Source: Plakobranchus ocellatus
Lineage: Eukaryota > Mollusca > Gastropoda > Plakobranchidae
Assembly: GCA_019648995.1 (NCBI GenBank)
Contig: BLXT01003024.1
Span: 3,017,523-3,063,604 of the forward strand
Reading direction: 5' to 3'
Length of the DNA: 46,082 nt
Made by a program: the position numbers and the translations under genes
In this document: positions 43,396 through 45,879 of the stretch, piece by piece
Numbering within the stretch: the stretch's first letter is position 1
Layout of the letters: each line of letters begins with the position of its first letter
Notes under the pieces: generated by a model
The model's input: the letters and a program-made list of their open reading frames with translations, nothing else
Told to the model about the DNA's origin: nothing
Databases searched by the model: none

Positions 43396-45694
43396 AACAC
43401 AGAGAGATTGGTTTTATTTTCTTTCTTTTTGAAAGTATGATTATGAGAACATAACTGACAGAAATGGGAGGATTACAGGTCTTAGAAATGTAAAACTCTT
43501 CAAAAGCAGTTTAGAATATGCTTTAATTGTCTCTCTCTCCATCTGTATAAAATGACTTTATCCATATCAGGCTCGTTTGGATTTTTTTGTCGTTTTTTTT
43601 TTTTTCTTTTTTTAAAATTAATGTCATGATACAGTAAAATCCATGTATAAAGGCCTGAGTTGTAACAGGAATCCTGCTGTAACAACGATGTTGTCAGTGG
43701 CCTTTCTTTCCTTTACAAGACATTGTTTCAAGCATTTCTATTAAAGAATGTACTTGGCTGCAAAGGCTATACCATTCACCAAGTAGTTTCAAAGTATTTC
43801 CTGGCTCAAATTGTGCTAGTTATAGTTTGTCTGCCTAATGCATTCTACCCTTCAGCCCACTCGCATTCTTTAACCCCTCTTTGTGTTGAAACCCAGAGAT
43901 AACTTATTGTTTGATGTAAAAAAATATATATTCTAGGGGTTGAATTCCTCTAGCACTATACATACATATGTTAATTCTTATGAAGATCTGAGGGAGTAAA
44001 TTTTTGTTTTTGTGTATTATAAAATTATAAATCAATATACTCCTCTTGCAATAGTACTTAACTATGACAGTGACATCAAAGGTATCTCCATCATCCTCCT
44101 ACAGCTGAGATACACTGTATGACTTATTTGGACCTCACTACTTCTTATCAAGTTCCTTTTTTTTTGTTTACAAATATAAGTGATGATGTTTTAATATTTC
44201 AATCAATCTACCTTCTACCTTCTATTAACATAGCATAAAAGTAAAAGTAAAGTGGGTCCCACGCTTAATCCAAGCATCAGGGAACTAGGAATAGGGTCCT
44301 GATTGTTCTTGGCATGTGGCATAATGAGGTAATTTGCCATTGCTTTCCTTGCCGCCTTTAGGGATCTCAAGAGACCTAGCTACCCATTTAGTACTGGGTG
44401 GACACAGGGGAGCAATGAAAAATTGACCTGGTCCGGACTTCTTACTTGGTAGCCAACCCCCCTACCAGATGAGTTACCACTCCACCCAAACATAACATAC
44501 CTTCCCCATTAATCCTAAAACTTATCTCTTCATTTGACCTCATACTAAATTTTTTCTCTTTTTTTGTTTTTTTGCATTTAGGAAAAGTTGGAGGAGCATC
44601 TTCAGAATGTGTCACAGTTTCATGAAACCCTTAAGAAGTTCACAGACTGGCTCAACAGTGCTGAAATTGGAATGAGAAGTTTCAAACACCCGAGCAAATT
44701 GGTGGACACCATCACAAGACAAATTGACGAACATAATGTGAGTAGATAGATGCAGCAGTTTGGCGAGTTGGGTAGGGATGAGAAGAGGAGAAAAAAAAGG
44801 GAGTGGGGGGAAGATTGCACCATTAGTAGATAGAAAAAGATCTCTCTTTTATATTTTAAGAACTGTAAAAGGTTCAGTGAAAATGGGAAAACTACACTGT
44901 TTTAATTAATTGCATCTTTTTTAAATGTATCACTGTCTGTAGGCTCTCCTGAAGGACATTAAGTCTCAAGAGGAAAACGTTGGACTTTTAGACAGCACAG
45001 GGACTTACCTGAAATATTATGGACACAAGCAGGATACTGTCTACGTAAAAAATCTGTTAGTTGGCATTCGCCTGCGCTGGAAAAAACTAAAGAGACGGGC
45101 GGACGAGAGAGCAAGACTACTGCATGGATGCTGGAGGGAAGACAAAAGGGTGAGTTTCAGTCAATGGGATGAAGAGTTTCTGTATCAGTTGTGGAGAACA
45201 AGTTATCATTGTGTTGTTATGTCTATTTGAAAGGATGTACATGATGTGAATCACTCTACAGGATATAGAGCAAAATATTTGAAAATGGTTGAAAATATGG
45301 GCAAAAGCTTTTTATACATTACAAGCGATCACTGCAAAAAGATATGCGAAGAATTTTTTGAAATTATATCTTACTTTTTTATTTTGCTTTGTACCTTTTA
45401 GCAATAGTTTGCTGAAAAACAACTCATATTCTATAAACAGTGAAAATATCTACCTTTCATTTACCGTGAAATTGTTAAGAAAAATAAAAATAGACCAAGT
45501 AATAAAACAATTAAATTTTGTTGTTTCATTTTTCTTTCTTTTTTTAAACTTTTTTTTTATTGATCTTTTTCTAGTTTGATGATTCCTGGAGGAGCCTTTG
45601 TGATTGGCTGGACGAGAGTATGCAGAAACTGTCCAAGTTCCTGACACCAGCCAATCAGCCTGCAGGAATGAAGCAGGACATTGATGAGCTCAAA
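85..45694 (+). CDS. MACF1: Spectraplakin gene (shot/MACF1/dystonin family), partial, 46 exons
   Basis: Join of 46 hand-called exons giving 2808 open codons; both ends run off the window. Family members are giant cytoplasmic linkers that connect actin, microtubules and adhesion sites. Residues 1-364 or so are plakin-domain spectrin helices with an SH3 near 186-243. Residues ~460-1325 are plakin repeats with recurring D-P-x-T-G and E-A-I-x-x-G motifs. Residues 1329-2808 are spectrin-repeat rod with the usual W-L signature near helix starts. Support is intrinsic: all exon phases agree, acceptors have pyrimidine tracts, and all donors are GT except one GC. Introns not described separately (195-1300 bp) hold only AT-rich sequence and homopolymer runs that I could not interpret. 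The symbol is a family label; invertebrates normally have a single such gene (shot in flies, vab-10 in worms), so MACF1 versus DST cannot be distinguished. The family call is firm; individual borders are predictions. Confidence 0.93.
596..667 (+). CDS. MACF1: Spectraplakin exon 2, plakin domain
   Basis: 72 nt, phase 0 to 0, between acceptor TTTAG and donor GTGAGA. It encodes 24 residues from DLQHQRTRCLETLL to SEVENVFQ, a typical spectrin-helix pattern. It reads into NAQADLEERA of exon 3, 7.6 kb downstream, without a frame change. Confidence 0.78.
1690..1765 (+). mobile_element. Possible SINE fragment, second type
   Basis: A GC-richer island in AT-rich intron, with GGCACAGTGGCTTATGAGT resembling a tRNA A-box region and an AAAGCCTGAGATCAC end shared with 6296-6311. 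No clear B box. Confidence 0.35.
2955..3027 (-). mobile_element. tRNA-like SINE head fragment
   Basis: On the minus strand: TTGGCTAACACATGAGAGTT followed by GGGGTTCGATTCCTACC, a good B box. Little recognisable body. Confidence 0.45.
3789..4044 (-). mobile_element. tRNA-derived SINE, family A
   Basis: On the minus strand: a tRNA-like head with A-box-like GATGCCTTAGTCGCCAGGG, B box GGTTCGATTCC, then body motifs CACTGTGTCTACCCAG and CAAACTACCTCAGAA, and a tail GACCCACTTCACTTTTAT. The body matches the copies at 27186 and 44236. Confidence 0.75.
5527..5600 (+). repeat. CA-rich microsatellite
   Basis: Runs of CA with interruptions and a short C tract, inside intron 2. Confidence 0.95.
6076..6160 (-). 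mobile_element. Possible SINE head fragment
   Basis: On the minus strand: AGGTCGCAGGTTCAGTTCCC resembles a B box. Only a short diverged piece remains. Confidence 0.3.
6191..6312 (+). mobile_element. tRNA-like SINE, second type
   Basis: Contains B box GTTCGAATCC (from about 6252) preceded by GGAGCGGCTTGTGAAACCGC. It shares AAAGCCTGAGATCAC with the element near 1690-1765, suggesting a second SINE type. Confidence 0.45.
6485..6566 (-). mobile_element. tRNA-like SINE head
   Basis: On the minus strand: TGGCGCAGCGTTTAGGTGTG (A-box-like) and GGATTTGATCCTAAC (B-box-like). The body that follows is not clearly family A. Confidence 0.5.
7256..7313 (+). repeat. AG microsatellite
   Basis: About 28 uninterrupted AG units in intron 2. 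The open frame of alternating Arg and Glu through it is not a gene. Confidence 0.98.
7833..7950 (-). mobile_element. SINE fragment, family A-like head
   Basis: On the minus strand: TGGTACAGACGGTAAGGGTT then CTTGTTCAAACCTC (B-box-like), then AATGAATTCTATCTACCC. The tail is missing. Confidence 0.5.
7941..8060 (+). repeat. 61-bp direct duplication
   Basis: Two adjacent copies, starting at 7941 and 8002, both reading GCACACCC(T/C)GGCAA and then TATAACTGTTAT. The second copy is slightly diverged. Confidence 0.75.
8265..8375 (+). CDS. MACF1: Spectraplakin exon 3, plakin domain
   Basis: 111 nt, phase 0 to 0. The acceptor is TTTCCCAG after a T tract; the donor is AAA|GTGGGT. It encodes 37 residues from NAQADLEERALYLSS to IEKQSKMHK. 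The two alternative GT sites just downstream (8380, 8387) would break the frame into exon 4, and reading on reaches TAA at 8388. The last ~45 nt of this exon and its donor are repeated about ten times downstream. Confidence 0.85.
8331..9290 (+). repeat. ~100-bp tandem array containing exon 3 tail and splice donor
   Basis: The motif TCCAAGATGCACAAA recurs at roughly 100-bp spacing, with its CACAAA part at 8370 (the real exon end), 8470, 8571, 8672, 8761, 8851, 8952, 9050, 9151 and about 9250. Each unit carries a copy of the exon 3 3' end (GAGGGGAGAATATTGA-type sequence) followed by donor-like GTGGGTGATAAG and about 50 bp of intron sequence. Units 1-3 are nearly identical and later ones progressively diverged. 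Units 2 and 3 have GT changed to AT at the donor, whereas unit 9 (9151) keeps GTGGGT. Confidence 0.9.
9574..9669 (+). CDS. MACF1: Spectraplakin exon 4, plakin-domain spectrin repeat
   Basis: 96 nt, phase 0 to 0, acceptor TTGACAG and donor GTCTGT. It encodes 32 residues including LQRSWSWLQTLTQCMKTHV and ending AGYHQ. The pattern of a conserved Trp pair followed by an H-x-x-x-x-A-x-Y helix is characteristic of the spectrin repeat that carries the SH3 domain in plakins. Confidence 0.95.
10021..10143 (+). CDS. MACF1: Spectraplakin exon 5, plakin-domain spectrin repeat
   Basis: 123 nt, phase 0 to 0, acceptor CCGCAG and donor GTATGA. It encodes 41 residues starting FYHDVRHLEDDMTSWLMWLD and continuing the helix begun in exon 4. 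This corresponds to the F-F-x-D-x-x-x-x-x-x-x-L segment of plakin domains. Confidence 0.95.
10709..10855 (+). CDS. MACF1: Spectraplakin exon 6, helix and start of SH3
   Basis: 147 nt, phase 0 to 0, acceptor TATATCAG and donor GTAAGA. It encodes 49 residues. The first part is the helix LLVIRLLDYQDRVKRL. The last part, WPIKARSLVKYQHNE, is the first strand and RT-loop start of the plakin SH3. The canonical A-L-Y-D-Y is degenerate (SLVKY), as is common in plakin SH3 domains that pack against the spectrin repeat. Confidence 0.96.
11324..11386 (+). CDS. MACF1: Spectraplakin exon 7, SH3 core
   Basis: 63 nt, phase 0 to 0, acceptor GCTCAG and donor GTAAGT. It encodes 21 residues, VSLEKDEIVTVLDNSDPERW plus R: the middle strands of the SH3, including the K-x-D/E-x-V/I segment and the W-R-I strand. 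Confidence 0.95.
11936..12027 (+). CDS. MACF1: Spectraplakin exon 8, SH3 end
   Basis: 92 nt, phase 0 to 2, acceptor CATTAG and donor GTGCGT. It encodes IQTSDNTETEVPAIVLVIPP and then PDPVCFQEIN plus two bases of a Lys codon. The V-P-A/S-x-x-x-x-x-P-P-P ending is diagnostic of the plakin SH3 C-terminus. Confidence 0.95.
12706..12811 (+). CDS. MACF1: Spectraplakin exon 9, helix after SH3
   Basis: 106 nt, phase 2 to 0, acceptor TTTCCAG and donor GTATTC. After completing the split Lys it encodes LREQVYVNSRVTSARLKTQ through IQPKE, resuming the spectrin-repeat helix that the SH3 interrupts. Confidence 0.93.
13654..13810 (+). CDS. MACF1: Spectraplakin exon 10, plakin-domain helices
   Basis: 157 nt, phase 0 to 1, acceptor TTCTCAG and donor GTAAGA. 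It encodes 52 residues starting LHGLSPAQKSDYLRLSNES and ending LLSQIKP plus the first base of a Gly or Val codon. Confidence 0.93.
14226..14299 (+). CDS. MACF1: Spectraplakin exon 11, plakin-domain linker helix
   Basis: 74 nt, phase 1 to 0, acceptor CTCAAG after a long T tract, donor GTAAGT. It encodes VGKQPLKNTAAQKLNKTTK and then LLQLCK. The end phase (0) equals the start phase of exon 21, which matters for possible skipping of the plakin-repeat block. Confidence 0.9.
14642..14763 (+). CDS. MACF1: Spectraplakin exon 12, helix before plakin repeats
   Basis: 122 nt, phase 0 to 2, acceptor CTTTTCAG and donor GTGAGT. It encodes EVQIYADHFHDESEKLRQEE through KAYFQ plus two bases of an Arg codon completed by exon 13. 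Helical, and less conserved-looking than its neighbours. Confidence 0.9.
14976..15030. other. Assembly gap (55 N)
   Basis: An unbroken run of N directly after a poly-T tract of about 13 bases, probably a collapsed or unsequenced homopolymer region. Open frames crossing it are meaningless. Confidence 0.99.
15333..16330 (+). pseudogene. Decayed piggyBac-like (PGBD) transposase
   Basis: Remnant of a DDD transposase of the piggyBac superfamily lying in an intron. At 15793-15918 one frame reads VIGDWNNEGYDPVLKVWPVL and ends QLSSDEG, matching the D-P-L-x-K-V-R-P-x-L-D and S-x-D-E region with the first catalytic Asp. From 15923, in a shifted frame, MGGIDLADQYRTYNPLGD matches the G-G-x-D-x-x-D-Q motif that carries the third catalytic Asp. 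An in-frame TAG follows where W-W is usual before RNAFDFF. The stretch between these motifs, including the second Asp, is missing. Upstream, 15333-15575 is an open frame rich in S, D and E (SDSDDECSDVSD), which fits the acidic N-terminus of such proteins. With a deletion, frameshift and stops it cannot encode an active enzyme. I did not identify terminal repeats or TTAA target duplications. Confidence 0.75.
16586..17202 (+). CDS. MACF1: Spectraplakin exon 13, start of plakin repeats
   Basis: 617 nt, phase 2 to 1, acceptor CCTCAG and donor GTGAGG. The largest exon here. It begins VIPMIDIDVLTKETKVFKFK, then has a low-complexity linker of about 70 residues rich in Ser, Asn and Gly, then the first plakin repeats. 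These include ISGVLDPSTGKQLSVAKALA, FETGESMPIAEAIARGF and VVDPKTGEIISAKEAIEAGL. Plakin repeats bind intermediate filaments in plectin and desmoplakin; in invertebrate spectraplakins their partner is less clear. Confidence 0.96.
17489..17772 (+). CDS. MACF1: Spectraplakin exon 14, plakin repeats
   Basis: 284 nt, phase 1 to 0, acceptor ACTACACAG and donor GTGAGG. Splicing rebuilds the repeat as LIDPKTG joined to TFRNPVTGEEMSLLEAI, which matches the repeat consensus. The open frame upstream of the acceptor is intronic. The exon ends GLYKNPVTGE, and the rest of that repeat is in exon 15. Confidence 0.95.
18572..19162 (+). CDS. MACF1: Spectraplakin exon 15, plakin repeats
   Basis: 591 nt, phase 0 to 0, acceptor CTGATAG and donor GTAATA. 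It begins VMPIEKAIEQGLIN, completing the exon 14 repeat. A charged linker (KMDKESDDDILTVPQF) and further repeats follow, including FDPETGLVTDPKTGKTLPMK. It ends TFIFDQPSNK. Its start and end match those of exon 16 in repeat register. Confidence 0.96.
19748..20113 (+). CDS. MACF1: Spectraplakin exon 16, plakin repeats
   Basis: 366 nt, phase 0 to 0, acceptor ATCTCCAG and donor GTCAGT. It begins VMSVADAVREGILDADSF. It contains FDPETGLVTDPNTGQMLTLK, close to the exon 15 segment, and ends FFFDLASNR, paralleling the exon 15 end FIFDQPSNK. Confidence 0.96.
20726..20933 (+). CDS. MACF1: Spectraplakin exon 17, plakin repeats
   Basis: 208 nt, phase 0 to 1, acceptor CTCTTCAG and donor GTAATA. It encodes VTSLALASKEGRLDEVSGK through CMDTGLK plus the first base of Gly. 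The frame stays open past the donor to a TAA at 21113-21115 (see the read-through feature). Confidence 0.94.
20934..21600 (+). other. Possible read-through 3' end within intron 17
   Basis: If the exon 17 donor is not used, the frame continues for about 60 codons (NISLQTEWEFLQSVPEGPAL onward, Pro-rich) to TAA at 21113-21115. An AATAAA hexamer follows at 21591-21596. The first ~180 bp look richer in G and C than the surrounding intron. This could be an intronic polyadenylation isoform that ends inside the plakin repeats, or simply chance open frame in an intron. Confidence 0.25.
22173..22375 (+). CDS. MACF1: Spectraplakin exon 18, plakin repeats
   Basis: 203 nt, phase 1 to 0, acceptor TCTTCAG and donor GTTGGT. 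It encodes (G)FKVPGKNDMVSVEEAVMLG through DKHSLEQ. It carries degenerate repeats with the E-E-A-V-x-x-G-A-L pattern. Confidence 0.93.
22933..23216 (+). CDS. MACF1: Spectraplakin exon 19, plakin repeats
   Basis: 284 nt, phase 0 to 2, acceptor TATTCTAG and donor GTATTG. It encodes EIANGSLDPRTGKFIDPATG, then GALIEAGKFDPTSGKFISAN, and ends PRLEGE plus two bases of Arg. Clear plakin-repeat motifs. Confidence 0.95.
23511..23727 (+). CDS. MACF1: Spectraplakin exon 20, last plakin repeats
   Basis: 217 nt, phase 2 to 0, acceptor ACTTCTAG and donor GTATGT. After the split Arg it reads YIDTSQPLKDLVDSGQVNP, then SRVKVNPETGDVVLVSD, and ends VVQSLVE. The repeats fade here and the next exon starts the spectrin rod. 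Confidence 0.95.
23923..24030 (+). CDS. MACF1: Spectraplakin exon 21, start of spectrin rod
   Basis: 108 nt, phase 0 to 0, acceptor CCATGCAG and donor GTAAGT. It encodes VKENSDWLVDIERALASHGK through QAEECV. The D-W-L-x-x-I-E signature marks a spectrin-repeat helix. Confidence 0.93.
24481..24678 (+). CDS. MACF1: Spectraplakin exon 22, spectrin rod
   Basis: 198 nt, phase 0 to 0, acceptor ATTGCAG and donor GTGAGG. It encodes 66 residues from GLREEIHRKESDIQSVVSQA through LKIRFDM, with a low-complexity QAQAQEKSEAKAPSNSAT loop between helices. Confidence 0.93.
25367..25540 (+). CDS. MACF1: Spectraplakin exon 23, spectrin rod
   Basis: 174 nt, phase 0 to 0, acceptor ACTTTAG and donor GTCAGA. It encodes 58 residues with ELYYHMEELDQWLDSAIEKC, the W-L helix start of a spectrin repeat, and ends RQHSTFK. 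Confidence 0.94.
26030..26113 (+). CDS. MACF1: Spectraplakin exon 24, spectrin rod
   Basis: 84 nt, phase 0 to 0, acceptor TTGTTTTAG after a T tract, donor GTAAAA. It encodes EFVEEVKDKEEDLAAIMKST and then DSFKDHSQ, a single helix. It is frame-neutral if skipped. Confidence 0.92.
26471..26676 (+). CDS. MACF1: Spectraplakin exon 25, spectrin rod
   Basis: 206 nt, phase 0 to 2, acceptor AATTTAG and donor GTGAGT. It encodes SLERDITEFRKRLHVLPTIR through KTFDDLNE plus two bases of Lys. It forms amphipathic helices. Confidence 0.94.
27043..27130 (+). repeat. AG microsatellite
   Basis: About 43 AG units with one AA interruption, in intron 25, about 55 bp before a SINE. Confidence 0.98.
27186..27404 (+). 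mobile_element. tRNA-derived SINE, family A
   Basis: Head GGTGGCACATCTGTTAGGGC with B box GGTTCAAATC, body TGTGTCCACCCAGCACTAAA and CAAACTACCTCAAAGTGTCG, tail GGGCCTCACTTTACTTTTTT. Shares body and tail with the copies at 3789 and 44236. Confidence 0.8.
27596..27744 (+). CDS. MACF1: Spectraplakin exon 26, spectrin rod
   Basis: 149 nt, phase 2 to 1, acceptor TTTTTAAG and donor GTATGC. It encodes LSKAYPAIQEKLSALVSDEL through IGQERKLK, then the first base of Asp. Confidence 0.92.
28150..28332 (+). CDS. MACF1: Spectraplakin exon 27, spectrin rod
   Basis: 183 nt, phase 1 to 1, acceptor TCTGCCAG and donor GTAGGC. It encodes (D)LLSTGDRLLYDLEESGLPD through VVRHQNAL, helical throughout. Confidence 0.93.
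28665..28821 (+). CDS. MACF1: Spectraplakin exon 28, spectrin rod
   Basis: 157 nt, phase 1 to 2, acceptor CTACCCAG and donor GTAGAT. It encodes (G)RLGAIEDELHAAERALDAS through STCKAQLE plus two bases of Arg. Confidence 0.93.
29296..29527 (+). CDS. MACF1: Spectraplakin exon 29, spectrin rod
   Basis: 232 nt, phase 2 to 0, acceptor TTATCAG and donor GTGAGT. It encodes LQQEAAGNPDEEDKICDLLE, then FESKAAALDGWLTDAIKIL (W-L helix start) and a PNGNAPKPNRSK loop. Confidence 0.95.
29724..29924 (+). CDS. MACF1: Spectraplakin exon 30, spectrin rod
   Basis: 201 nt, phase 0 to 0, acceptor TGTACAG and donor GTAAGA. It encodes 67 residues from VDGLHQAKKEKEADMQELRE through VEGKWNDLTELLVQQVSLE. The K-W-N-D-L segment is the usual spectrin helix-C Trp motif. 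Confidence 0.95.
30639..30758 (+). CDS. MACF1: Spectraplakin exon 31, spectrin rod
   Basis: 120 nt, phase 0 to 0, acceptor TTTGGCAG and donor GTAAAT. It encodes 40 residues, ALSEIDSMLKYLDKAESQIN through LGVQLRDHK. The P-I-S-I-D-P-E-T-L-x-x-Q-L turn is typical of dystonin/MACF rod repeats. Confidence 0.95.
31013..31339 (+). CDS. MACF1: Spectraplakin exon 32, spectrin rod
   Basis: 327 nt, phase 0 to 0, acceptor CACTCTAG and donor GTGAAC. It encodes 109 residues, about one full repeat length, from SFDEDLRNKRGAVKEIIDKC to LEVSAWLEEMEAEIAAQGS and KKQHDNLK. Confidence 0.96.
31945..32154 (+). CDS. MACF1: Spectraplakin exon 33, spectrin rod
   Basis: 210 nt, phase 0 to 0, acceptor CAACACAG and donor GTATGC. 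It encodes MTQQIIEDHKLFIDDLNSTG through AKKKFTQE. The first Met is internal, not an initiator. Confidence 0.95.
32642..32761 (+). CDS. MACF1: Spectraplakin exon 34, spectrin rod
   Basis: 120 nt, phase 0 to 0, acceptor GGCGCTAG and donor GTAGGT. It encodes 40 residues, AVDTLDHLLEDLDGLHRTV through KLRNEIDENK. It has the same length and register as exons 31 and 46, the helix A-B junction of a repeat. The acceptor lacks a strong pyrimidine tract. Confidence 0.93.
33380..33479 (+). CDS. MACF1: Spectraplakin exon 35, spectrin rod
   Basis: 100 nt, phase 0 to 1, acceptor TTCCTTCAG and donor GTACTT. It encodes AVLEDLDREKQAVAKAQEML through GIEDDEE plus the first base of Val. A CT microsatellite begins about 16 bases past the donor. 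Confidence 0.93.
33496..33562 (+). repeat. CT microsatellite beside a splice donor
   Basis: About 33 CT dinucleotides beginning about 16 bases after the exon 35 donor. On the + (transcribed RNA) strand this gives a long pyrimidine tract. Confidence 0.97.
34279..34511 (+). CDS. MACF1: Spectraplakin exon 36, spectrin rod
   Basis: 233 nt, phase 1 to 0, acceptor TTGGCAG and donor GTAGGT. It encodes VADFKEKVDEITEMTGNIRA through GIKEQQAELA. It joins directly to GQKKELEKARELVGDC of exon 37, or through the candidate microexon. Confidence 0.95.
34530..34830 (+). repeat. Degenerate tandem repeat after exon 36 donor
   Basis: The motif AATGAATTCTGACATTTGTA recurs in diverged form near 34552, 34638, 34697 and 34770. 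Several copies have a preceding G-rich segment (for example TGAGGGGAG, ATTGGGGGG). Spacing is irregular (about 60-90 bp). Confidence 0.6.
35255..35287 (+). CDS. MACF1: Candidate 33-nt cassette microexon
   Basis: 33 nt between a strong acceptor (CTCTCTGCAG) and a modest donor (GTAGAG), phase 0 to 0. It encodes NFLKSVHQAFW. It would insert between exon 36 (ending QQAELA) and exon 37 (starting GQKKEL) without changing frame. I do not recognise the peptide, and the main chain is open without it. It may be chance. Confidence 0.3.
37382..37606 (+). CDS. MACF1: Spectraplakin exon 37, spectrin rod
   Basis: 225 nt, phase 0 to 0, acceptor ATTGTAG and donor GTAAGG. It encodes 75 residues, GQKKELEKARELVGDCKRLG through ADKFSKLLE. 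It has helix B/C residues of a rod repeat. Confidence 0.95.
38360..38461 (+). CDS. MACF1: Spectraplakin exon 38, spectrin rod
   Basis: 102 nt, phase 0 to 0, acceptor GTCCTCAG and donor GTAAGG. It encodes SIDSWLPYNEHRQAEMKPIS through LQDQVEELK. It shows the W-L helix A start and the P-I-S-x-x-P-D-K-L turn. Confidence 0.95.
39057..39224 (+). CDS. MACF1: Spectraplakin exon 39, spectrin rod
   Basis: 168 nt, phase 0 to 0, acceptor TGTCTCAG and donor GTTAGT. It encodes 56 residues, AFKAEVHPHIVEMQQLNQEL through MEKWAELLRGITDRE. The K-W-A-E-L is a helix C motif. Confidence 0.95.
40038..40193 (+). CDS. MACF1: Spectraplakin exon 40, spectrin rod
   Basis: 156 nt, phase 0 to 0, acceptor CTGTCCAG and donor GTGAGT. 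It encodes 52 residues, AKLTEMQLKLGEVNQGMDDI through LEQHMRRLQ. Confidence 0.94.
40590..40912 (+). repeat. Tandem array repeating the exon 41 splice acceptor
   Basis: The sequence ATCAACAGCTTATGCA, whose last copy is the true acceptor and first codons of exon 41, recurs upstream. Clear copies lie near 40616, 40652, 40710, 40745 and 40862 (the last with ATCTACAG), with weaker ones near 40588, 40680, 40775 and 40805. Unit length is roughly 35-50 bp, and between the cores lies GGCTGGTTATAC-like sequence. Every clear copy keeps a CAG that could act as a 3' splice site. Confidence 0.85.
40902..41105 (+). CDS. MACF1: Spectraplakin exon 41, rod, with GC donor
   Basis: 204 nt, phase 0 to 0. The acceptor is ATCAACAG, the last of a set of near-identical sites. 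The donor is CAG|GCGAGT, a GC rather than GT site; phase 0 continuity into exon 42 requires it. The GT four bases on (41109) would break the frame. It encodes 68 residues, LMQADVRNKEKAARKMNKVV, then a GDQEASSSPMEA loop, ending NKLQELMRQ. Unlike other rod exons it has weak or ambiguous sites on both sides. Confidence 0.9.
41106..42419 (+). other. Intron 41, GC-AG type
   Basis: 1.3-kb intron starting GCGAGT and ending TTGTATTGTAG. The interior is AT-rich with long T runs. No repeats or coding signal seen. Confidence 0.8.
42420..42548 (+). CDS. MACF1: Spectraplakin exon 42, spectrin rod
   Basis: 129 nt, phase 0 to 0, acceptor TATTGTAG and donor GTAAGT. It encodes 43 residues, VKKYLGDLDDQLASLNEFRA through EKQYAEFV. 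Confidence 0.94.
43108..43278 (+). CDS. MACF1: Spectraplakin exon 43, spectrin rod
   Basis: 171 nt, phase 0 to 0, acceptor CATTTCAG and donor GTTGGT. It encodes 57 residues, EKCQALDDQERDIENLLSHG through LKERWTDTRDRARKRK. The R-W-x-D motif is typical of spectrin helix C. Confidence 0.96.
43356..43394 (+). repeat. TA microsatellite
   Basis: Uninterrupted TA dinucleotides, about 18 units, shortly after the exon 43 donor. Confidence 0.95.
44236..44488 (-). mobile_element. tRNA-derived SINE, family A
   Basis: On the minus strand: GGTAGGGGGGTTGGCTACCA head, body TGTGTCCACCCAGTACTAAA and CAAATTACCTCATTATGCC, tail GGGACCCACTTTACTTTTAC. It ends in intron 43. This is the second well-preserved copy of the family. 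Confidence 0.8.
44582..44737 (+). CDS. MACF1: Spectraplakin exon 44, spectrin rod
   Basis: 156 nt, phase 0 to 0, acceptor GCATTTAG and donor GTGAGT. It encodes 52 residues, EKLEEHLQNVSQFHETLKKF then TDWLNSAEIGMRSF and TITRQIDEHN. A clear spectrin-repeat helix A with D-W-L. Confidence 0.96.
44943..45149 (+). CDS. MACF1: Spectraplakin exon 45, spectrin rod
   Basis: 207 nt, phase 0 to 0, acceptor GTCTGTAG and donor GTGAGT. It encodes 69 residues, ALLKDIKSQEENVGLLDSTG through LRWKKLKRRADERARLL and WREDKR. A strongly basic helix C. Confidence 0.96.
45575..45694 (+). CDS. MACF1: Spectraplakin exon 46, spectrin rod, last in window
   Basis: 120 nt, phase 0 to 0, acceptor TTTTCTAG and donor GTGAGT. 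It encodes 40 residues, FDDSWRSLCDWLDESMQKLS through MKQDIDELK. It has the D-W-L helix A start; the rest of this repeat lies past the window. Confidence 0.96.
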
Positions 45695-45879
45695 GTGAGT
45701 GAATTCAAACTTTTTTTTTGCTAAATATCACTCAGAAATGACTGTGGTTTATGTCACCTTACATATTTTTGAAGTCAATCTGTCTGTCTAACTGTCTCTT
45801 TCTCTCTCTATTTTGGCTTCTACTTCTCCCTCCCTTTCCCATTTTTTTCCCGTTCTCTCAATATCCTCTCACTCCTCAA

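Larger units (their letters stand above)
43279..44581 (+). other. Intron 43 with TA microsatellite and SINE
   Basis: 1.3-kb intron holding a TA microsatellite near 43356-43394 and a reverse-oriented SINE at 44236-44488. Nothing else interpretable. Confidence 0.8.
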
